From: Nostoc cf. commune SO-36
GTDB lineage: Bacteria > Cyanobacteriota > Cyanobacteriia > Cyanobacteriales > Nostocaceae
DNA length: 64,000 nucleotides
Assembly (NCBI RefSeq): GCF_023734775.1
Contig: NZ_AP025733.1
Coordinates: 1-64,000, forward strand
Reading direction: 5' to 3'
The number at the start of each line of letters is the position of its first letter. Position 1 is the first letter of the stretch. Shown one piece after another: positions 50,115-58,702 of this stretch. Both the position numbers and the translations under genes were made by a program. The notes beneath the pieces are model-generated. The model was not told where the DNA came from. It worked only from the letters and a program-made list of their open reading frames with translations, and made no database searches.

Positions 50115-51509
50115 ATGATAGTAAGAGAAGCCAAGCTACTAAACGGAACAAAGGCACAATACCAAGCTCTTGATGATGCCATTCGCACTGCCCAATTTAT
50201 TAGAAATAAAGCAGTTCGTTATTGGATGGATAATCAAAGTGTCGGTAAAGCTGACTTATATAAGCTGTGCAAAGACTTAGCGGCTGTTTTCGACTTTGCT
50301 TTAAAGTTAAATTCTGCTGCGCGTCAAGCCAGTGCCGAAAGAGCTTGGGCTGCTATCTCAAATTTTTATAAACGTTGCAAAAAACAGGAGAAAAATATTG
50401 GTTATCCCAAGTTTAAAAAGCATTGTCGTTCTGTAGAGTACAAAGTCTCAGGCTGGAAACTATCTGATGATTGTAAAATTATTACTTTCACGGATGGCTT
50501 TAAAGTTGGTTCTTTATCTGTCTTTTGTAATTCATCTACACGAGAAGACCTCCTAACACTTAAAATCAACCGCGTCCGTGTAGTCAGGAGAGCAGATGGG
50601 TATTATGCTCAATTCTGTTTTGATGCCGAACGCAAGGAAGTTGGGGAATTTACTGGCAAGGTTGTTGGGTTGGACTTGGGGTTAAAGTTTTTCACCAAAG
50701 ACCAAAATGATAATGCTGTAATTTATCCGCAATTTTTAAGAAAATCTGAGCGCAGACTTAAAAAAGCACAAAGGCGGTTAAGTAAAAAGTTTGTTAAAGA
50801 CAGAAAACCTCAGTCAATCAATTATCACAAGTCGCGGAAACGATTAGGTAGAGTTCATCTAAAAATCACTAGACAGCGTAAAGATTGGGCTATAAAGCAA
50901 GCCCGATGCGTAGTGGCATTAAATGATGTCGTAGTCTACGAGGATTTGAAGATTGCGAACATGGTCAAAAATCACCATTTGGCTAAATCAATTTCCGACT
51001 GTAGTTGGCATCAGTTCACTCAATGGCTAGAATACTACGGGAAAATCTGGGATAAAGCAGTTGTGGCAGTATCGCCCAACTATACATCTCAGGACTGTAG
51101 CAATTGTGGACATAGAGTGAAAAAGTCACTCAGCACCCGAACTCATTCATGCCCTAATTGCAGGGTTGAAATATGCCGTGATACGAACGCGGCAGTTAAT
51201 ATTCTCAAGAAAGGAATGAAGATATTAGGAGTTGAGTGGCAAAGCGGAAAATCCGGTCTTCTCCCAAAGGGAGACCCCAGGGGCGATAGCGTTCGCGTTG
51301 CGTCTCGAAGAGAAGCGGTAGCGAGTCAGACGCTCCTGCCGTCGCTACCGCTACGCTACCCTGCGTCTGGGGTTTCCCCAAGTGGAGGACTTTTTCAAGA
51401 CAACAGTACTTCTGGGCAAGAAGGATCTGCCGAGCAATCGGGAAAGCATGGGGAGAAGACCGCCAATACTATTGATGGGAAACTTGATATAGCAAGTGGA
51501 TTTCTGTGA
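50115..51509 (+). CDS. tnpB: TnpB RNA-guided nuclease with a repeat-derived C-terminal extension
   Basis: 464 residues. RuvC-like catalytic acids D187 (VVGLDLGLKFF), E276 (VVVYEDLKIANM) and D356 (CRDTNAAVNIL). Zinc finger C328/C331 and C346/C349 (SQDCSNCG ... SCPNC). All are intact, so cleavage ability is plausible. From ~residue 380 the protein is unusual (DSVRVASRREAVASQTLLPS and more) because a GC-rich repeat at 51258-51390 has inserted in frame. The 3' part of tnpB normally doubles as the omega-RNA, so the insert also lies in the guide-RNA region. The guide would be the flank just right of the right end. Confidence 0.88.
   Translation: MIVREAKLLNGTKAQYQALDDAIRTAQFIRNKAVRYWMDNQSVGKADLYKLCKDLAAVFDFALKLNSAARQASAERAWAAISNFYKRCKKQEKNIGYPKFKKHCRSVEYKVSGWKLSDDCKIITFTDGFKVGSLSVFCNSSTREDLLTLKINRVRVVRRADGYYAQFCFDAERKEVGEFTGKVVGLDLGLKFFTKDQNDNAVIYPQFLRKSERRLKKAQRRLSKKFVKDRKPQSINYHKSRKRLGRVHLKITRQRKDWAIKQARCVVALNDVVVYEDLKIANMVKNHHLAKSISDCSWHQFTQWLEYYGKIWDKAVVAVSPNYTSQDCSNCGHRVKKSLSTRTHSCPNCRVEICRDTNAAVNILKKGMKILGVEWQSGKSGLLPKGDPRGDSVRVASRREAVASQTLLPSLPLRYPASGVSPSGGLFQDNSTSGQEGSAEQSGKHGEKTANTIDGKLDIASGFL
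51258..51390. repeat. GC-rich palindromic repeat cluster inside tnpB
   Basis: Contains TAGCGTTCGCGTTGCGTCTC followed by GAAGAGAAG, and an 11-bp inverted repeat AGCGGTAGCGA (51314-51324) / TCGCTACCGCT (51342-51352), bracketed by imperfect outer arms (GGAGACCCCAGG / CTGGGGTTTCCCC). A related unit is in the ISL3 transposase gene (41298-41325). Confidence 0.7.
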
Positions 51510-51551
51510 ACCATGAATTAGAATCCCCGACCGTTCACGGCGGGGAGTATG

Positions 51552-51629
51552 TCAAAACAGCTTGTCTAATTTAATGGGCAGGTCACGAATCCGTTTGCCT
51601 GTAGCGTGATAGACCGCGTTAACTTGTTG
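51552..51629 (-). pseudogene. C-terminal scar of a molybdopterin xanthine dehydrogenase/aldehyde oxidase
   Basis: The minus strand reads KQQVNAVYHATGKRIRDLPI KLDKLF and a stop. This is the characteristic end of the large molybdenum subunit (INAxYHATGKRxRxLPIxxDKL). Only ~25 codons remain, adjoining the IS1341 right end on one side and a second gene fragment on the other. Confidence 0.7.
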
Positions 51630-51760
51630 TTTGATGCACACAGATGCCCTACTGCCTCGGCGCTGGCACGCTTGGGATCGTAAGCAATCTGCATATACTC
51701 CTTGACAAGCTCAATGTTTTTCTGCTCTTGTGGTGTGTAGTTATCTCTCATCTCTCCCAT
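51623..51760 (-). pseudogene. N-terminal fragment of a SnoaL/NTF2-like protein
   Basis: MGEMRDNYTPQEQKNIELVK, EYMQIAYDPKRASAEAVGHL CA is the start of a SnoaL-like (ester cyclase/NTF2-fold) protein; the remaining ~90 residues with the active-site pocket are missing. The visible frame runs on to 51566 through unrelated sequence. Confidence 0.6.
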
Positions 51761-51797
51761 GCTTGCACCCTCTTTGGATTTTTAGAATTATTTGATG

Positions 51798-52262
51798 TCA
51801 GGATTCATAGACTCCAACCAGCCGCGCTTGCTCAATCACATGATCAGCGATCGCATTCAGTAGTTGCTCGCGGTTCATATTTGGCTTCAGGTCAAGCTCT
51901 GCATCTAGGGCATATAACCAGAAATAGTAATGGTGAGGCCCGTGCCCCTGTGGTGGAGCAGGCCCGGTATACCCTCGCTGATTGGAACTGTTCATGCCTT
52001 CAGTAAATTTACTACCATCTCCCTCTGGAATCTGGTTAATTCTTGGCGGGATGCCATAGATTAACCAGTGAGTAAACCCCTGTGGCAAGGGCGCATCTGG
52101 GTCGTGGCAGATGAGTGCTAATTGCTGGGTTCCGGCTGGCAGTCCACTCCATTCCAAGGGAGGTGAGATGTTTTCACCGTCGCTGGTATACTGTTTCGGT
52201 ATATGTCCCAAAGAAGTGAATGCAGGACTATAAATCCGTAAATCTTTGATATTCAACGCCAT
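51798..52262 (-). CDS. YbhB/YbcL-type PEBP-like protein
   Basis: 154 residues. Phosphatidylethanolamine-binding-protein fold: FTSLGHIPKQYTSDGENISP, PLEWSGLPAGTQQLALICHD, PDAPLPQGFTHWLIYGIPP, RGYTGPAPPQGHGPHHYYFW and LYALDAELDL. The conserved DPDAP and GPxPPxGxGPHxYxF pocket motifs are complete. Bacterial members are cytosolic or periplasmic proteins of uncertain ligand; no signal peptide here. It lies 40 bp downstream of the yellow-family gene on the same strand and may be co-transcribed. Confidence 0.92.
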   Translation of the reverse strand: MALNIKDLRIYSPAFTSLGHIPKQYTSDGENISPPLEWSGLPAGTQQLALICHDPDAPLPQGFTHWLIYGIPPRINQIPEGDGSKFTEGMNSSNQRGYTGPAPPQGHGPHHYYFWLYALDAELDLKPNMNREQLLNAIADHVIEQARLVGVYES

Positions 52263-52302
52263 TATGTATTTCCTTTAGCAACAATCGGTTGCATTGAAGA
52301 AT

Positions 52303-53415
52303 TTATCGCAGCAGCACAGGTTGAGCATTAATGCGAATGCGGAAAAGACTATAAGGCAACTGACGTAAATCACACCCTTTTTGGTAGCTTGGTTGACGGT
52401 GCAACTGGTTGGCTGTGACGTAAAGATAACCGTCTGTTGCTACTGAAAGGGTATCAGGCCAAAGGAGGCGAGGATCGTGTACTACCGTTTCCCAGGCTCC
52501 ATCAGGATGGCGACGCCCAATTGCATTATGTTCATAGTTAGTTGCATAAATACATCCGTCGGCATCTGATTCGAGTCCATCTGCACCGCCGCCTTTATCC
52601 CCCTCATCAATTACCGTTGCAGCAACAGCACCATCGTTGATCGCTCGATCCACAAGAGCATCAACCGCAACACTGTAGAGATGACGACTAGCAAGGGGAC
52701 AGTAATACAAACGCGATCCGTCTGCACTAATCGCAATTCCATCTGACCCCATTTTGACGGGTTTGGTTAACCCATCTGGCTGACGTTCCATGAATGGGCG
52801 ACCCTCAACCACAGGCAGAAAGGTGGATAATTCTTGGGCTTTTGTGGAAGGATGATCGTGCAGTCTGCGCCAGCTTTCGCCCGATGCCAAATCTACAACA
52901 ATAATCCCGTTCGCGCCTTGATCTGATGAATCGGTAATGAACGCCATGCCCTCAGCACCGCGTCTCAAATCAAACCGGACATCATTAAGGTAGGTTGTTG
53001 GCAATGCTACATATTGGGGAAAAAGAATCGTTTTGATGACTCGATCGCTTGTTAGATCAACACAAACCAGCTTGGGGCCACCGTACTGTGTCGGTTGGAA
53101 CATCGGGCTACCAGTATCGAGAATCCACAGGCGATCGCGGGGATCAACCACAACACTTTGCACAGATACAAGCGTTTGGGCAAGGTTATCTGGGTTTGTG
53201 CGATTAATTGCCTCATTAGGATAAGCCACCGGACGACCATCTCGGATTTCTGCCACCGTGAAGGCAACTTCATCGCCCCACTTAGGAAAATTGACAAAGA
53301 TGCGCCCTTGATGAGATACCGTTACACCCGTGGGCATAGCACCATCAAAGTGTGCAACTGGCTCCAGTGTGCCTAATGATTTATCTGTCGGTAACTTCTG
53401 TAATTGACTGACCAT
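52303..53415 (-). CDS. Major royal jelly/yellow-family beta-propeller protein
   Basis: 370 residues from ATG 53415, with AAGGAAAAA upstream; an in-frame ATG at 53493 would add 26 basic residues that look like leader. Family segments: MPTGVTVSHQGRIFVNFPKW, VVVDPRDRLWILDTGSP, TYLNDVRFDLRRGAEGMAFI TDS, GIAISADGSRLYYCPLASRH, ADGLESDADGCIYATNYEHN, LWPDTLSVATDGYLYVTANQ. These mark a six-bladed propeller related to SMP-30/yellow proteins, possibly a lactonase-like or binding protein. No signal peptide from this start. Confidence 0.88.
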   Translation of the reverse strand: MVSQLQKLPTDKSLGTLEPVAHFDGAMPTGVTVSHQGRIFVNFPKWGDEVAFTVAEIRDGRPVAYPNEAINRTNPDNLAQTLVSVQSVVVDPRDRLWILDTGSPMFQPTQYGGPKLVCVDLTSDRVIKTILFPQYVALPTTYLNDVRFDLRRGAEGMAFITDSSDQGANGIIVVDLASGESWRRLHDHPSTKAQELSTFLPVVEGRPFMERQPDGLTKPVKMGSDGIAISADGSRLYYCPLASRHLYSVAVDALVDRAINDGAVAATVIDEGDKGGGADGLESDADGCIYATNYEHNAIGRRHPDGAWETVVHDPRLLWPDTLSVATDGYLYVTANQLHRQPSYQKGCDLRQLPYSLFRIRINAQPVLLR

Positions 53416-53493
53416 AAAATTTTTCCTTGCTTGCTGCTTAATACTTACTTCTCTTTTGTTACCAGACGGTCTGAGCCGATTACAAGCTTTCAA

Positions 53494-53887
53494 CCCCTAC
53501 CATACTAGGGAAGCAGTTGTGCGATCGCGTCTTCCTAGTGAAGGATAACAACTGTCAATGGAGATAGTCAGCTACCAGACTGCGAAGACTATTTCAGACC
53601 AATTCAAAATTAAGAAATCCATATTTGACAAGGTTTTCTGGATTTGGATATGTTTCAAAATTTTAGTGAATTGGTATCACTAGTTGCATTAAAGCCTTTT
53701 CTATCAATATAAGCATCCAGCTTCAGTTCACTCCGAAGCACCCGCGATGCTTACGGCGGGCTGCGCCTACGCAAACGGCTTTTTATACCAGTTCAAATCT
53801 AAGCCAAAAGGTAGGGCAATTCGTTGGGTCTTGCATTTACGCTAAAGAAGTCTGTAAATCCGTAGAAACTACCACTCAATATATTTT
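53494..53887. other. Intergenic region with a GC-rich short repeat
   Basis: Carries one short interspersed repeat at 53741-53782 (CACCCGCGATGCTTACGGCG followed by GGCTGCGCCTACGCAAACGG), the same class that broke the family R remnants. Otherwise AT-rich with no gene recognised. Promoters for both flanking genes should be here. Confidence 0.5.
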
Positions 53888-53890
53888 GTG

Positions 53891-54580
53891 ATGAGTCCAA
53901 AAGGAACGATCGCCTTTGATATCCTTGGTACTTGCTTTAGCCTGGATAAGCCGCGTCAAGCCTTGATTGAGTTGGGCGCTCCTGCATATACACTAGAACT
54001 CTGGTTTGCTCAAACCCTGCGGGATGCTTTTGCACTTTCTCATGCAGTGCATTACCAGCCCCTTAAGCAAATTTTAGCAGCAGAACTACCGCGCTCGCTT
54101 GCTGCCATTGGGCTAGAAACAACCGAACAACAGCGTTCGCAAGTACTCGATACATTCAGCCACTTAGAACTACAAACAGGTGCTTTGATTGCCTTTGACA
54201 AGTTGCAATCGGATGGATGGAGACTGATTGCACTGACTAATGGCAGCGAAGAGTCTACTCGGAAACTGCTTCAACAATCCAACGCTCTACCATTTTTTGA
54301 TGGTATCCTCTCTTGTGATGCGATTGAGAAAACCAAACCACATCCTGATGTTTATGCACTGGCAAAACAAGAAAGCGAAGGCGAAGTATGGTTGGTTGCT
54401 GCCCACGCTTGGGATGTAATGGGCGCAGTACTGGCTGGTTTGCAAACCGTCTTTATCACATCAGCAGAAAAAGCATACTTGGGAGTTTACCCACAATCAA
54501 CTATTGTGGCAGCTGATCTGGGAGATGCTGCCAATCAAATTTTGCAACAGGTTCCTAACTCTCTTTTATTACCTACCTGA
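53891..54580 (+). CDS. HAD-superfamily haloacid dehalogenase type II
   Basis: About 229 residues from ATG 53891 (preceded by an in-frame GTG). HAD motifs: TIAFDILGTCFSLD with nucleophile Asp, ALTNGS (motif II), K-P-HPDVY (motif III, EKTKPHPDVYALA), and VAAHAWDVMGAVLAG (motif IV as in L-2-haloacid dehalogenases). Expected reaction: hydrolysis of C-halogen bonds or a related small-molecule hydrolysis. In 2-haloacid dehalogenases the residue after the nucleophile is often aromatic; here it is Ile, so substrate assignment is tentative. Confidence 0.88.
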   Translation: MSPKGTIAFDILGTCFSLDKPRQALIELGAPAYTLELWFAQTLRDAFALSHAVHYQPLKQILAAELPRSLAAIGLETTEQQRSQVLDTFSHLELQTGALIAFDKLQSDGWRLIALTNGSEESTRKLLQQSNALPFFDGILSCDAIEKTKPHPDVYALAKQESEGEVWLVAAHAWDVMGAVLAGLQTVFITSAEKAYLGVYPQSTIVAADLGDAANQILQQVPNSLLLPT

Positions 54581-55043
54581 CACTCTAATTAAGATGCTCT
54601 ACTTAATACTTCAATAAGAGTGATAGATAAAGCAGGAAATCGCTCTATAACTAAAAGCTGAATTAAACAATGCATATCTAGCTAAGGTTTTGTATCAAAG
54701 TCTGATTAAGCATTAATCTAGATATATTTACCTTGATGAAATTCCCAATATCTTCAAATAAATTTGTATTCAAAAACACACAAAAATAATAATTTATAAC
54801 TAATCTCATTCTGTAGTTAGAGGTTGGATAAAAGAATACATAGTTAATTGTTAATTAGTAAAAAGAAAGAATCAAATAACACCCATAAGAAACATTAAAA
54901 CAAATACTGCGCTAGCCCCTCGAACAAGAGCAGCACAGATGCTTCGGCTGAACCTGCCCTGGCATTTGCAAATCTGCCTTTGAAGCTGCTTTCAAATCAA
55001 TTCAATAGAGCGAAATCCGAGTCAAACAGCCCAATCAATATTC
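54581..55043. other. Intergenic region, nothing identified
   Basis: About 460 AT-rich bases. I looked for repeats, tRNA-like folds and IS ends and saw none that I can support. Confidence 0.4.
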
Positions 55044-56084
55044 ATGGAACAAAAAGATACCTTCAAAAAAGCCTCACGCCGTCAAGTTCTTGGTGGGCTA
55101 TCCGTTGGCATTGTTGCAGCGCAAGCGGTACCAGCTTTAGCGCAACAGTCATCTACCCCGGCAAAGCGACAGGAAACACCCACCCAGGGGACACCTAACC
55201 AGTCTGTTAAGCAGAACCCAGTTAACGAATATCCAAGTCCGCCCTTTTCACGACAACCGCAGGAGCCACCTGGTCTTGCCAGCCAAATGACCCCGCGACC
55301 CGACCACGGTGAGAAAAGTTATCAGGGTTCTGGACGGTTAGTAGGACGCAAGGCGCTCGTTACAGGCGGCGATTCCGGCATCGGTCGAGCAGCAGCGATC
55401 GCATTTGCGCGTGAAGGTGCTGATGTTGCAATCAACTATCTACCCGTCGAGGAGCCAGATGCCCGCGAGGTAATCCAACTGATTCGGGCAGCAGGACGTA
55501 AGGCGGTGGCGATTCCCGGCGATATTCGAGACGAGAAATTCTGCAATCAGCTCGTCGCTAATGCTGTGCGCGAACTTGGCGGACTCGATATTCTAGTCAA
55601 CAATGCTGGTAGGCAGCAGTCTGTTGACTCAATTCTCAATCTGACGACCGAGCAGTTCGACTCAACGTTTAAGACGAACGTCTACGCGATGTTTTGGATC
55701 ACCAAAGCTGCTGTGCCGCACTTCTCGCCCGGTGCCAGCATCATCAATACCTCCTCAGTCCAAGCCTATGACCCTAGCGCCAATCTGCTCGATTATGCCC
55801 AGACCAAAACGGCGATCGTCGCCTTTACCAAGTCTCTAGCAAAGCAGCTTGCAAAAAAGGGCATCCGTGTGAATGCGATCGCGCCTGGGCCTTACTGGAC
55901 ACCGCTCCAGGTCAGTGGCGGTCAACCGCAGAGTACCATCGAGAAGTTCGGCGGTGACACACCGATGGGCCGTCCCGGGCAGCCAGCGGAACTTGCCCCC
56001 ATCTATGTGCTTCTTGCTTCACAGGAGTCGAGCTACGCTACTGGGCAAGTGTACGGCGCGGCGGGTGGAAGCGGGAATCCTTAA
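55044..56084 (+). CDS. Tat-exported short-chain dehydrogenase/reductase
   Basis: 346 residues. N-terminal twin-arginine signal [25 protein letters not shown], then a Pro/Gln-rich linker (~36-90). SDR domain: cofactor loop TGGDSGIG (107-114), NNAG (186-189), catalytic S237/S238, Y251 and K255 ([10 protein letters not shown] ... DYAQTK), [10 protein letters not shown]. Resembles YghA-like NAD(P)-dependent reductases. Export of a folded, cofactor-loaded enzyme by the Tat system is expected. Confidence 0.9.
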   Translation: MEQKDTFKKASRRQVLGGLSVGIVAAQAVPALAQQSSTPAKRQETPTQGTPNQSVKQNPVNEYPSPPFSRQPQEPPGLASQMTPRPDHGEKSYQGSGRLVGRKALVTGGDSGIGRAAAIAFAREGADVAINYLPVEEPDAREVIQLIRAAGRKAVAIPGDIRDEKFCNQLVANAVRELGGLDILVNNAGRQQSVDSILNLTTEQFDSTFKTNVYAMFWITKAAVPHFSPGASIINTSSVQAYDPSANLLDYAQTKTAIVAFTKSLAKQLAKKGIRVNAIAPGPYWTPLQVSGGQPQSTIEKFGGDTPMGRPGQPAELAPIYVLLASQESSYATGQVYGAAGGSGNP

Positions 56085-56462
56085 TGCCCAACTACCAATA
56101 CAGCAAGCAACCTACATGAATTTGTATGCGATCAAATTAATCACTTACACCAATGACTACGTTTCCGGCGATCGTCTCATCCAGGGACGACTCGCATTCC
56201 TAAATACTACTGCTCATAAAAAGAAACTAAAACAAGAATTATAGCAGGAGGCAGGAGGTAAAAACATTACTCTTCCTGACATTCACGCTTGTCATTATGT
56301 CCTAACCTATATGACTACGGCTATAACTATTAAAAAGTTTAATTTGGATACAAGATTTATGACTCTATTGCAGATATATTTTCTCGTGTTTTTTAGTAGC
56401 TAAAAACACAAGCTACTCATTTTTGTCTGAAATGTAAACCTCATGAATTAGGAGTACTCACC
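56085..56462. other. Intergenic region
   Basis: Contains an ATG frame of 42 codons at 56116-56244 (MNLYAIKLITYTNDYVSGDR ...) with no recognised relatives, which may be a fragment. One HIP1-like site. No terminator was recognised after the SDR gene. Confidence 0.35.
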
Positions 56463-56723
56463 ATGAAAGCGGTTGTTTTTCACGGAATCGGAGATATTCG
56501 ATTATATAACGTACCAGAACCAAAAATTAAAGAACTAACTGATGCCATTATTCGGCTGACCTCTAGTGCAATCTGTGGCACGGATTTACACATGATTCGT
56601 GGAACATTCACAGGAATGAAACCCGGTACAATTCTGGGACATGAAGGCGTTGGTATTGTTGAAGAGATTGGCTCCAATGTACGGAATTTGAAAATAGGCG
56701 ATCGCGTTGTGGTTCCCTCGACA
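56463..56723 (+). pseudogene. Zinc alcohol dehydrogenase, N-terminal fragment
   Basis: About 87 residues: MKAVVFHGIGDIRLYNVPEP, SSAICGTDLHMIRGTFTGMK, PGTILGHEGVGIVEEIGSNV, RNLKIGDRVVVPST. The first catalytic zinc ligand (C38 in AICGTD) and the GHE of the second (H60, E61) are intact. The frame then runs into transposase sequence and stops at 56744. The structural-zinc loop and Rossmann domain are gone. Confidence 0.85.
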
Positions 56724-57067
56724 TTCTATTTTCTAGTGACCTAAAGTTGTCATACGAAAAGATAATCGACTACTACAAACTGCGCTTTCAAATCGAGTTT
56801 AACTTTCGAGATGCTAAACAGTTTTGGGGATTGGAAGATTTTATGAACCTGAGCCAAGCTGCCGTGACTAATACTGCTAACTTGGCATTCTTTATGGTCA
56901 ACTTATCCCATCATCTTTTACCTTCATCAGCAGAGGCACAACGTTTAAATAATATTTTTCCTAATTCTCAGATAATAACTTTACCTCATAGCAGTCATGC
57001 TTGTTTAGTTCAAAATAATGTTAATCTTTATCAAATTTTATTATCAGCTAATTTTATCGTTGCGTAA
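56724..57067 (+). pseudogene. IS4/IS701-type transposase, C-terminal fragment
   Basis: Reads SDLKLSYEKIIDYYKLRFQI, EFNFRDAKQFWGLEDFMNLS, NTANLAFFMVNLSHHLL. The YYKLRFQIEFNFRDAKQ segment carries the last catalytic Glu of the DDE triad with the Y-(2)-R-(3)-E-(6)-K pattern. The N-terminal two thirds are missing. Its 5' edge is the junction with the truncated alcohol dehydrogenase. Confidence 0.75.
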
Positions 57068-57459
57068 TTTATTATAAGTGGTATGTAATGACTCCTTTTT
57101 TTCCTGCTGAAAACGTATCCAAAAATTGTACTAATTTTTTCCTGTGCCTCTGGGCGATAAACCAATACAGTTAAGATTAGCCTGTTTTTTTCTCTCTGTT
57201 CTCTTTCCTTCACAGAGGAACTTTCTTAACTTAACCACATTGAGCCAATTGCGATCGCTGTAAGCCATCTGACCTCCTCCACAGCTAAAGCATCTGCACT
57301 AAAAAGAAATTTGTACTCAATTGGTAAATTTTTCAACCAGGGACTCGTATTTCCCATCGATTTGGTGTACTTTGTTAATTCTGTGCAATTATTAATACTC
57401 ATCTTTTCCCAACTTTACAAGGGACAAATTTTAAGCCAATGCCTTCGAGGAAACAGCCA
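57068..57459. other. Intergenic region
   Basis: About 390 bases with one HIP1 site (near 57251). No further feature supported. Confidence 0.35.
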
Positions 57460-57750
57460 ATGAATACTTCTAATGATACAGATACTAAGAAGATCATCAA
57501 AAAATCCGACAAGCTTACCCTGAGACAGATGAAGCTAATCGAGGAGGCTGAAGACCAACTTCTTCTTGAAGCTAATACTGTGAATTCTTCAGCCCCTGTG
57601 GTTGAGGAGGAACCAGTAGCGATTTCAGAGCCTAGAGTTCCTGACTATATTCCATTTCTTGATAATCCTCCAGTACAATCGGTGGGCAATTCCGGCTGGC
57701 AGATTTCTGATGTCTGGCGGGATCTGCGCGTGGATAGCTTCTCGAATTAA
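57460..57750 (+). CDS. Hypothetical protein with conserved C-terminal motif
   Basis: About 96 residues from ATG 57460, which has GAGG at nine bases; an upstream in-frame ATG at 57439 has no such site. N-terminus: Lys/Thr-rich helix (KKIIKKSDKLTLRQMKLIEE, AEDQLLLEA). C-terminus: QSVGNSGWQISDVWRDLRVD SF, nearly identical to the tail of the protein at 43768-44055. Family not recognised. Confidence 0.65.
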   Translation: MNTSNDTDTKKIIKKSDKLTLRQMKLIEEAEDQLLLEANTVNSSAPVVEEEPVAISEPRVPDYIPFLDNPPVQSVGNSGWQISDVWRDLRVDSFSN

Positions 57751-58086
57751 GCCGGAACTAAGGCAACCGCCTGAGCAACTTTTGTAAACTATCTTTGCAC
57801 CAAGTCAAAGCTATAGTTGCATTGTGCTTATAATAAGTTACGGCTAACTCTAACTGAAAGTTAGCACCCTGTAAATGGTTATCGGTTGGATTACGCATCA
57901 AAGGCGATACCAAAGACAAACAAAATTTATCGGCAACGGAATAGAAACTATTACGCTGCCAACATGCACCCAGAGCGATCGCATGTTGGTGAAAGTCTTG
58001 TGTCTAGGGAAAAGCAGTTTTAATCGTATTTTATATCGTATAAAAGATAAGGGTATCTTATTTTGTGTTCGGGGTGGGGTATGATG
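57751..58086. other. Intergenic region
   Basis: Contains a small hairpin near 57843-57866 (GCTAACT / AAGTTAGC) and one HIP1 site. Nothing else recognised. Confidence 0.4.
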
Positions 58087-58150
58087 GTTGAAGTCGGAGG
58101 TCGGAGGTCGGAAGTCGGAAGTCGGAAGTCGGAAGTCGGAAGTCGGAAGT
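58087..58150. repeat. Heptamer tandem repeat (STRR), left flank
   Basis: About nine consecutive 7-bp units (GAAGTCG / GAGGTCG variants), of the short tandemly repeated repetitive class found in heterocystous cyanobacteria. It ends with GGAAGTAAGAAT. The same sequence in reverse orientation lies on the other side of the next gene. Confidence 0.85.
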
Positions 58151-58179
58151 AAGAATATGGAAGTGAAGTAGGTGCAGTT

Positions 58180-58635
58180 GTGGATAAAAATGTTGGGATT
58201 GCTGACAGGAGTAAGGCGTTTGCAATTAGAATCATCAAAGCTTGCAGCTTTCTTGATGAAAAACCGGGTATTTGCCGCACGCTATCAAAGCAACTGTTGC
58301 GTTCTGGAACAAGTGTTGGTGCAAATATAAGAGAGTCACGTTCGGCTCAGTCTGATAAAGACTTTTTGCACAAGATGGAAATCGCTTTAAAGGAAGCGCG
58401 CGAAACTGAATACTGGTTGGAAATTTTAATTGAATCTGAAGTTGTAGAAAAATCTAAATTTTATTCGTTACTTCAGGAAGCTGATGAGATAGTAAAAATA
58501 CTCGTGGCCTCTACACGCAAAATTAAAGAGAGATTAAATGGCAATAAACTTCGCAGTAAAAAGATAGTGATTGCAAGAGATAAGCACTCAGAATTTACAA
58601 GTACTGTGAACTCGAAAGCGATACCCCCTAGCTAG
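58180..58635 (+). CDS. Four-helix-bundle protein (23S rRNA IVS-type)
   Basis: About 151 residues from a GTG start. Core: DRSKAFAIRIIKACSFLDEK, TLSKQLLRSGTSVGANIRES, RSAQSDKDFLHKMEIALKEA, RETEYWLEILIESEVV. This is the four-helix-bundle family first described from 23S rRNA intervening sequences and related to Avd of diversity-generating retroelements. No reverse transcriptase or template repeat is visible. The C-terminal ~30 residues are basic and extra. Bracketed by inverted heptamer repeats. Confidence 0.88.
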   Translation: MDKNVGIADRSKAFAIRIIKACSFLDEKPGICRTLSKQLLRSGTSVGANIRESRSAQSDKDFLHKMEIALKEARETEYWLEILIESEVVEKSKFYSLLQEADEIVKILVASTRKIKERLNGNKLRSKKIVIARDKHSEFTSTVNSKAIPPS

Positions 58636-58644
58636 GTTACACAT

Positions 58645-58677
58645 TCTTACTTCCGACTTCCGACTTCCGACTTCTAG
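58645..58677. repeat. Heptamer tandem repeat (STRR), right flank, inverted
   Basis: About three 7-bp units (ACTTCCG) in reverse orientation relative to 58087-58150; both sides share the edge GTAAGAAT when read outward to inward. Confidence 0.8.
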
Positions 58678-58702
58678 TCGTTGAGACTGAGGAAATAGAA
58701 CA

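Larger units (their letters stand above)
50040..51557 (+). mobile_element. IS1341-type element (IS200/IS605 group, TnpB only)
   Basis: Left-end hairpin at 50043-50070 (TAAAGCC..GTC / GAC..GGCTTTA) and right-end hairpin at 51524-51546 (TCCCCG..CCG / CGG..CGGGGA) followed by GTATGTCAA, both typical of this cyanobacterial family. No TnpA gene. Exact boundaries cannot be fixed because the group makes no target duplication. It lies between two truncated genes. Confidence 0.8.

Noticed and set aside
56116..56244. 42-codon gene after the SDR gene
   Set aside because: Protein-like but without ribosome site or relatives; mentioned only as content of the spacer.
57031..57213. Minus-strand frame of 60 codons
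   Set aside because: Low-complexity translation downstream of a transposase fragment; no support.
58087..58150. Possible CRISPR array
   Set aside because: Contiguous 7-bp units with no spacers; typical cyanobacterial STRR.
58180..58635. Diversity-generating retroelement (Avd-like protein)
   Set aside because: No reverse transcriptase, template repeat or variable repeat was found in the window.
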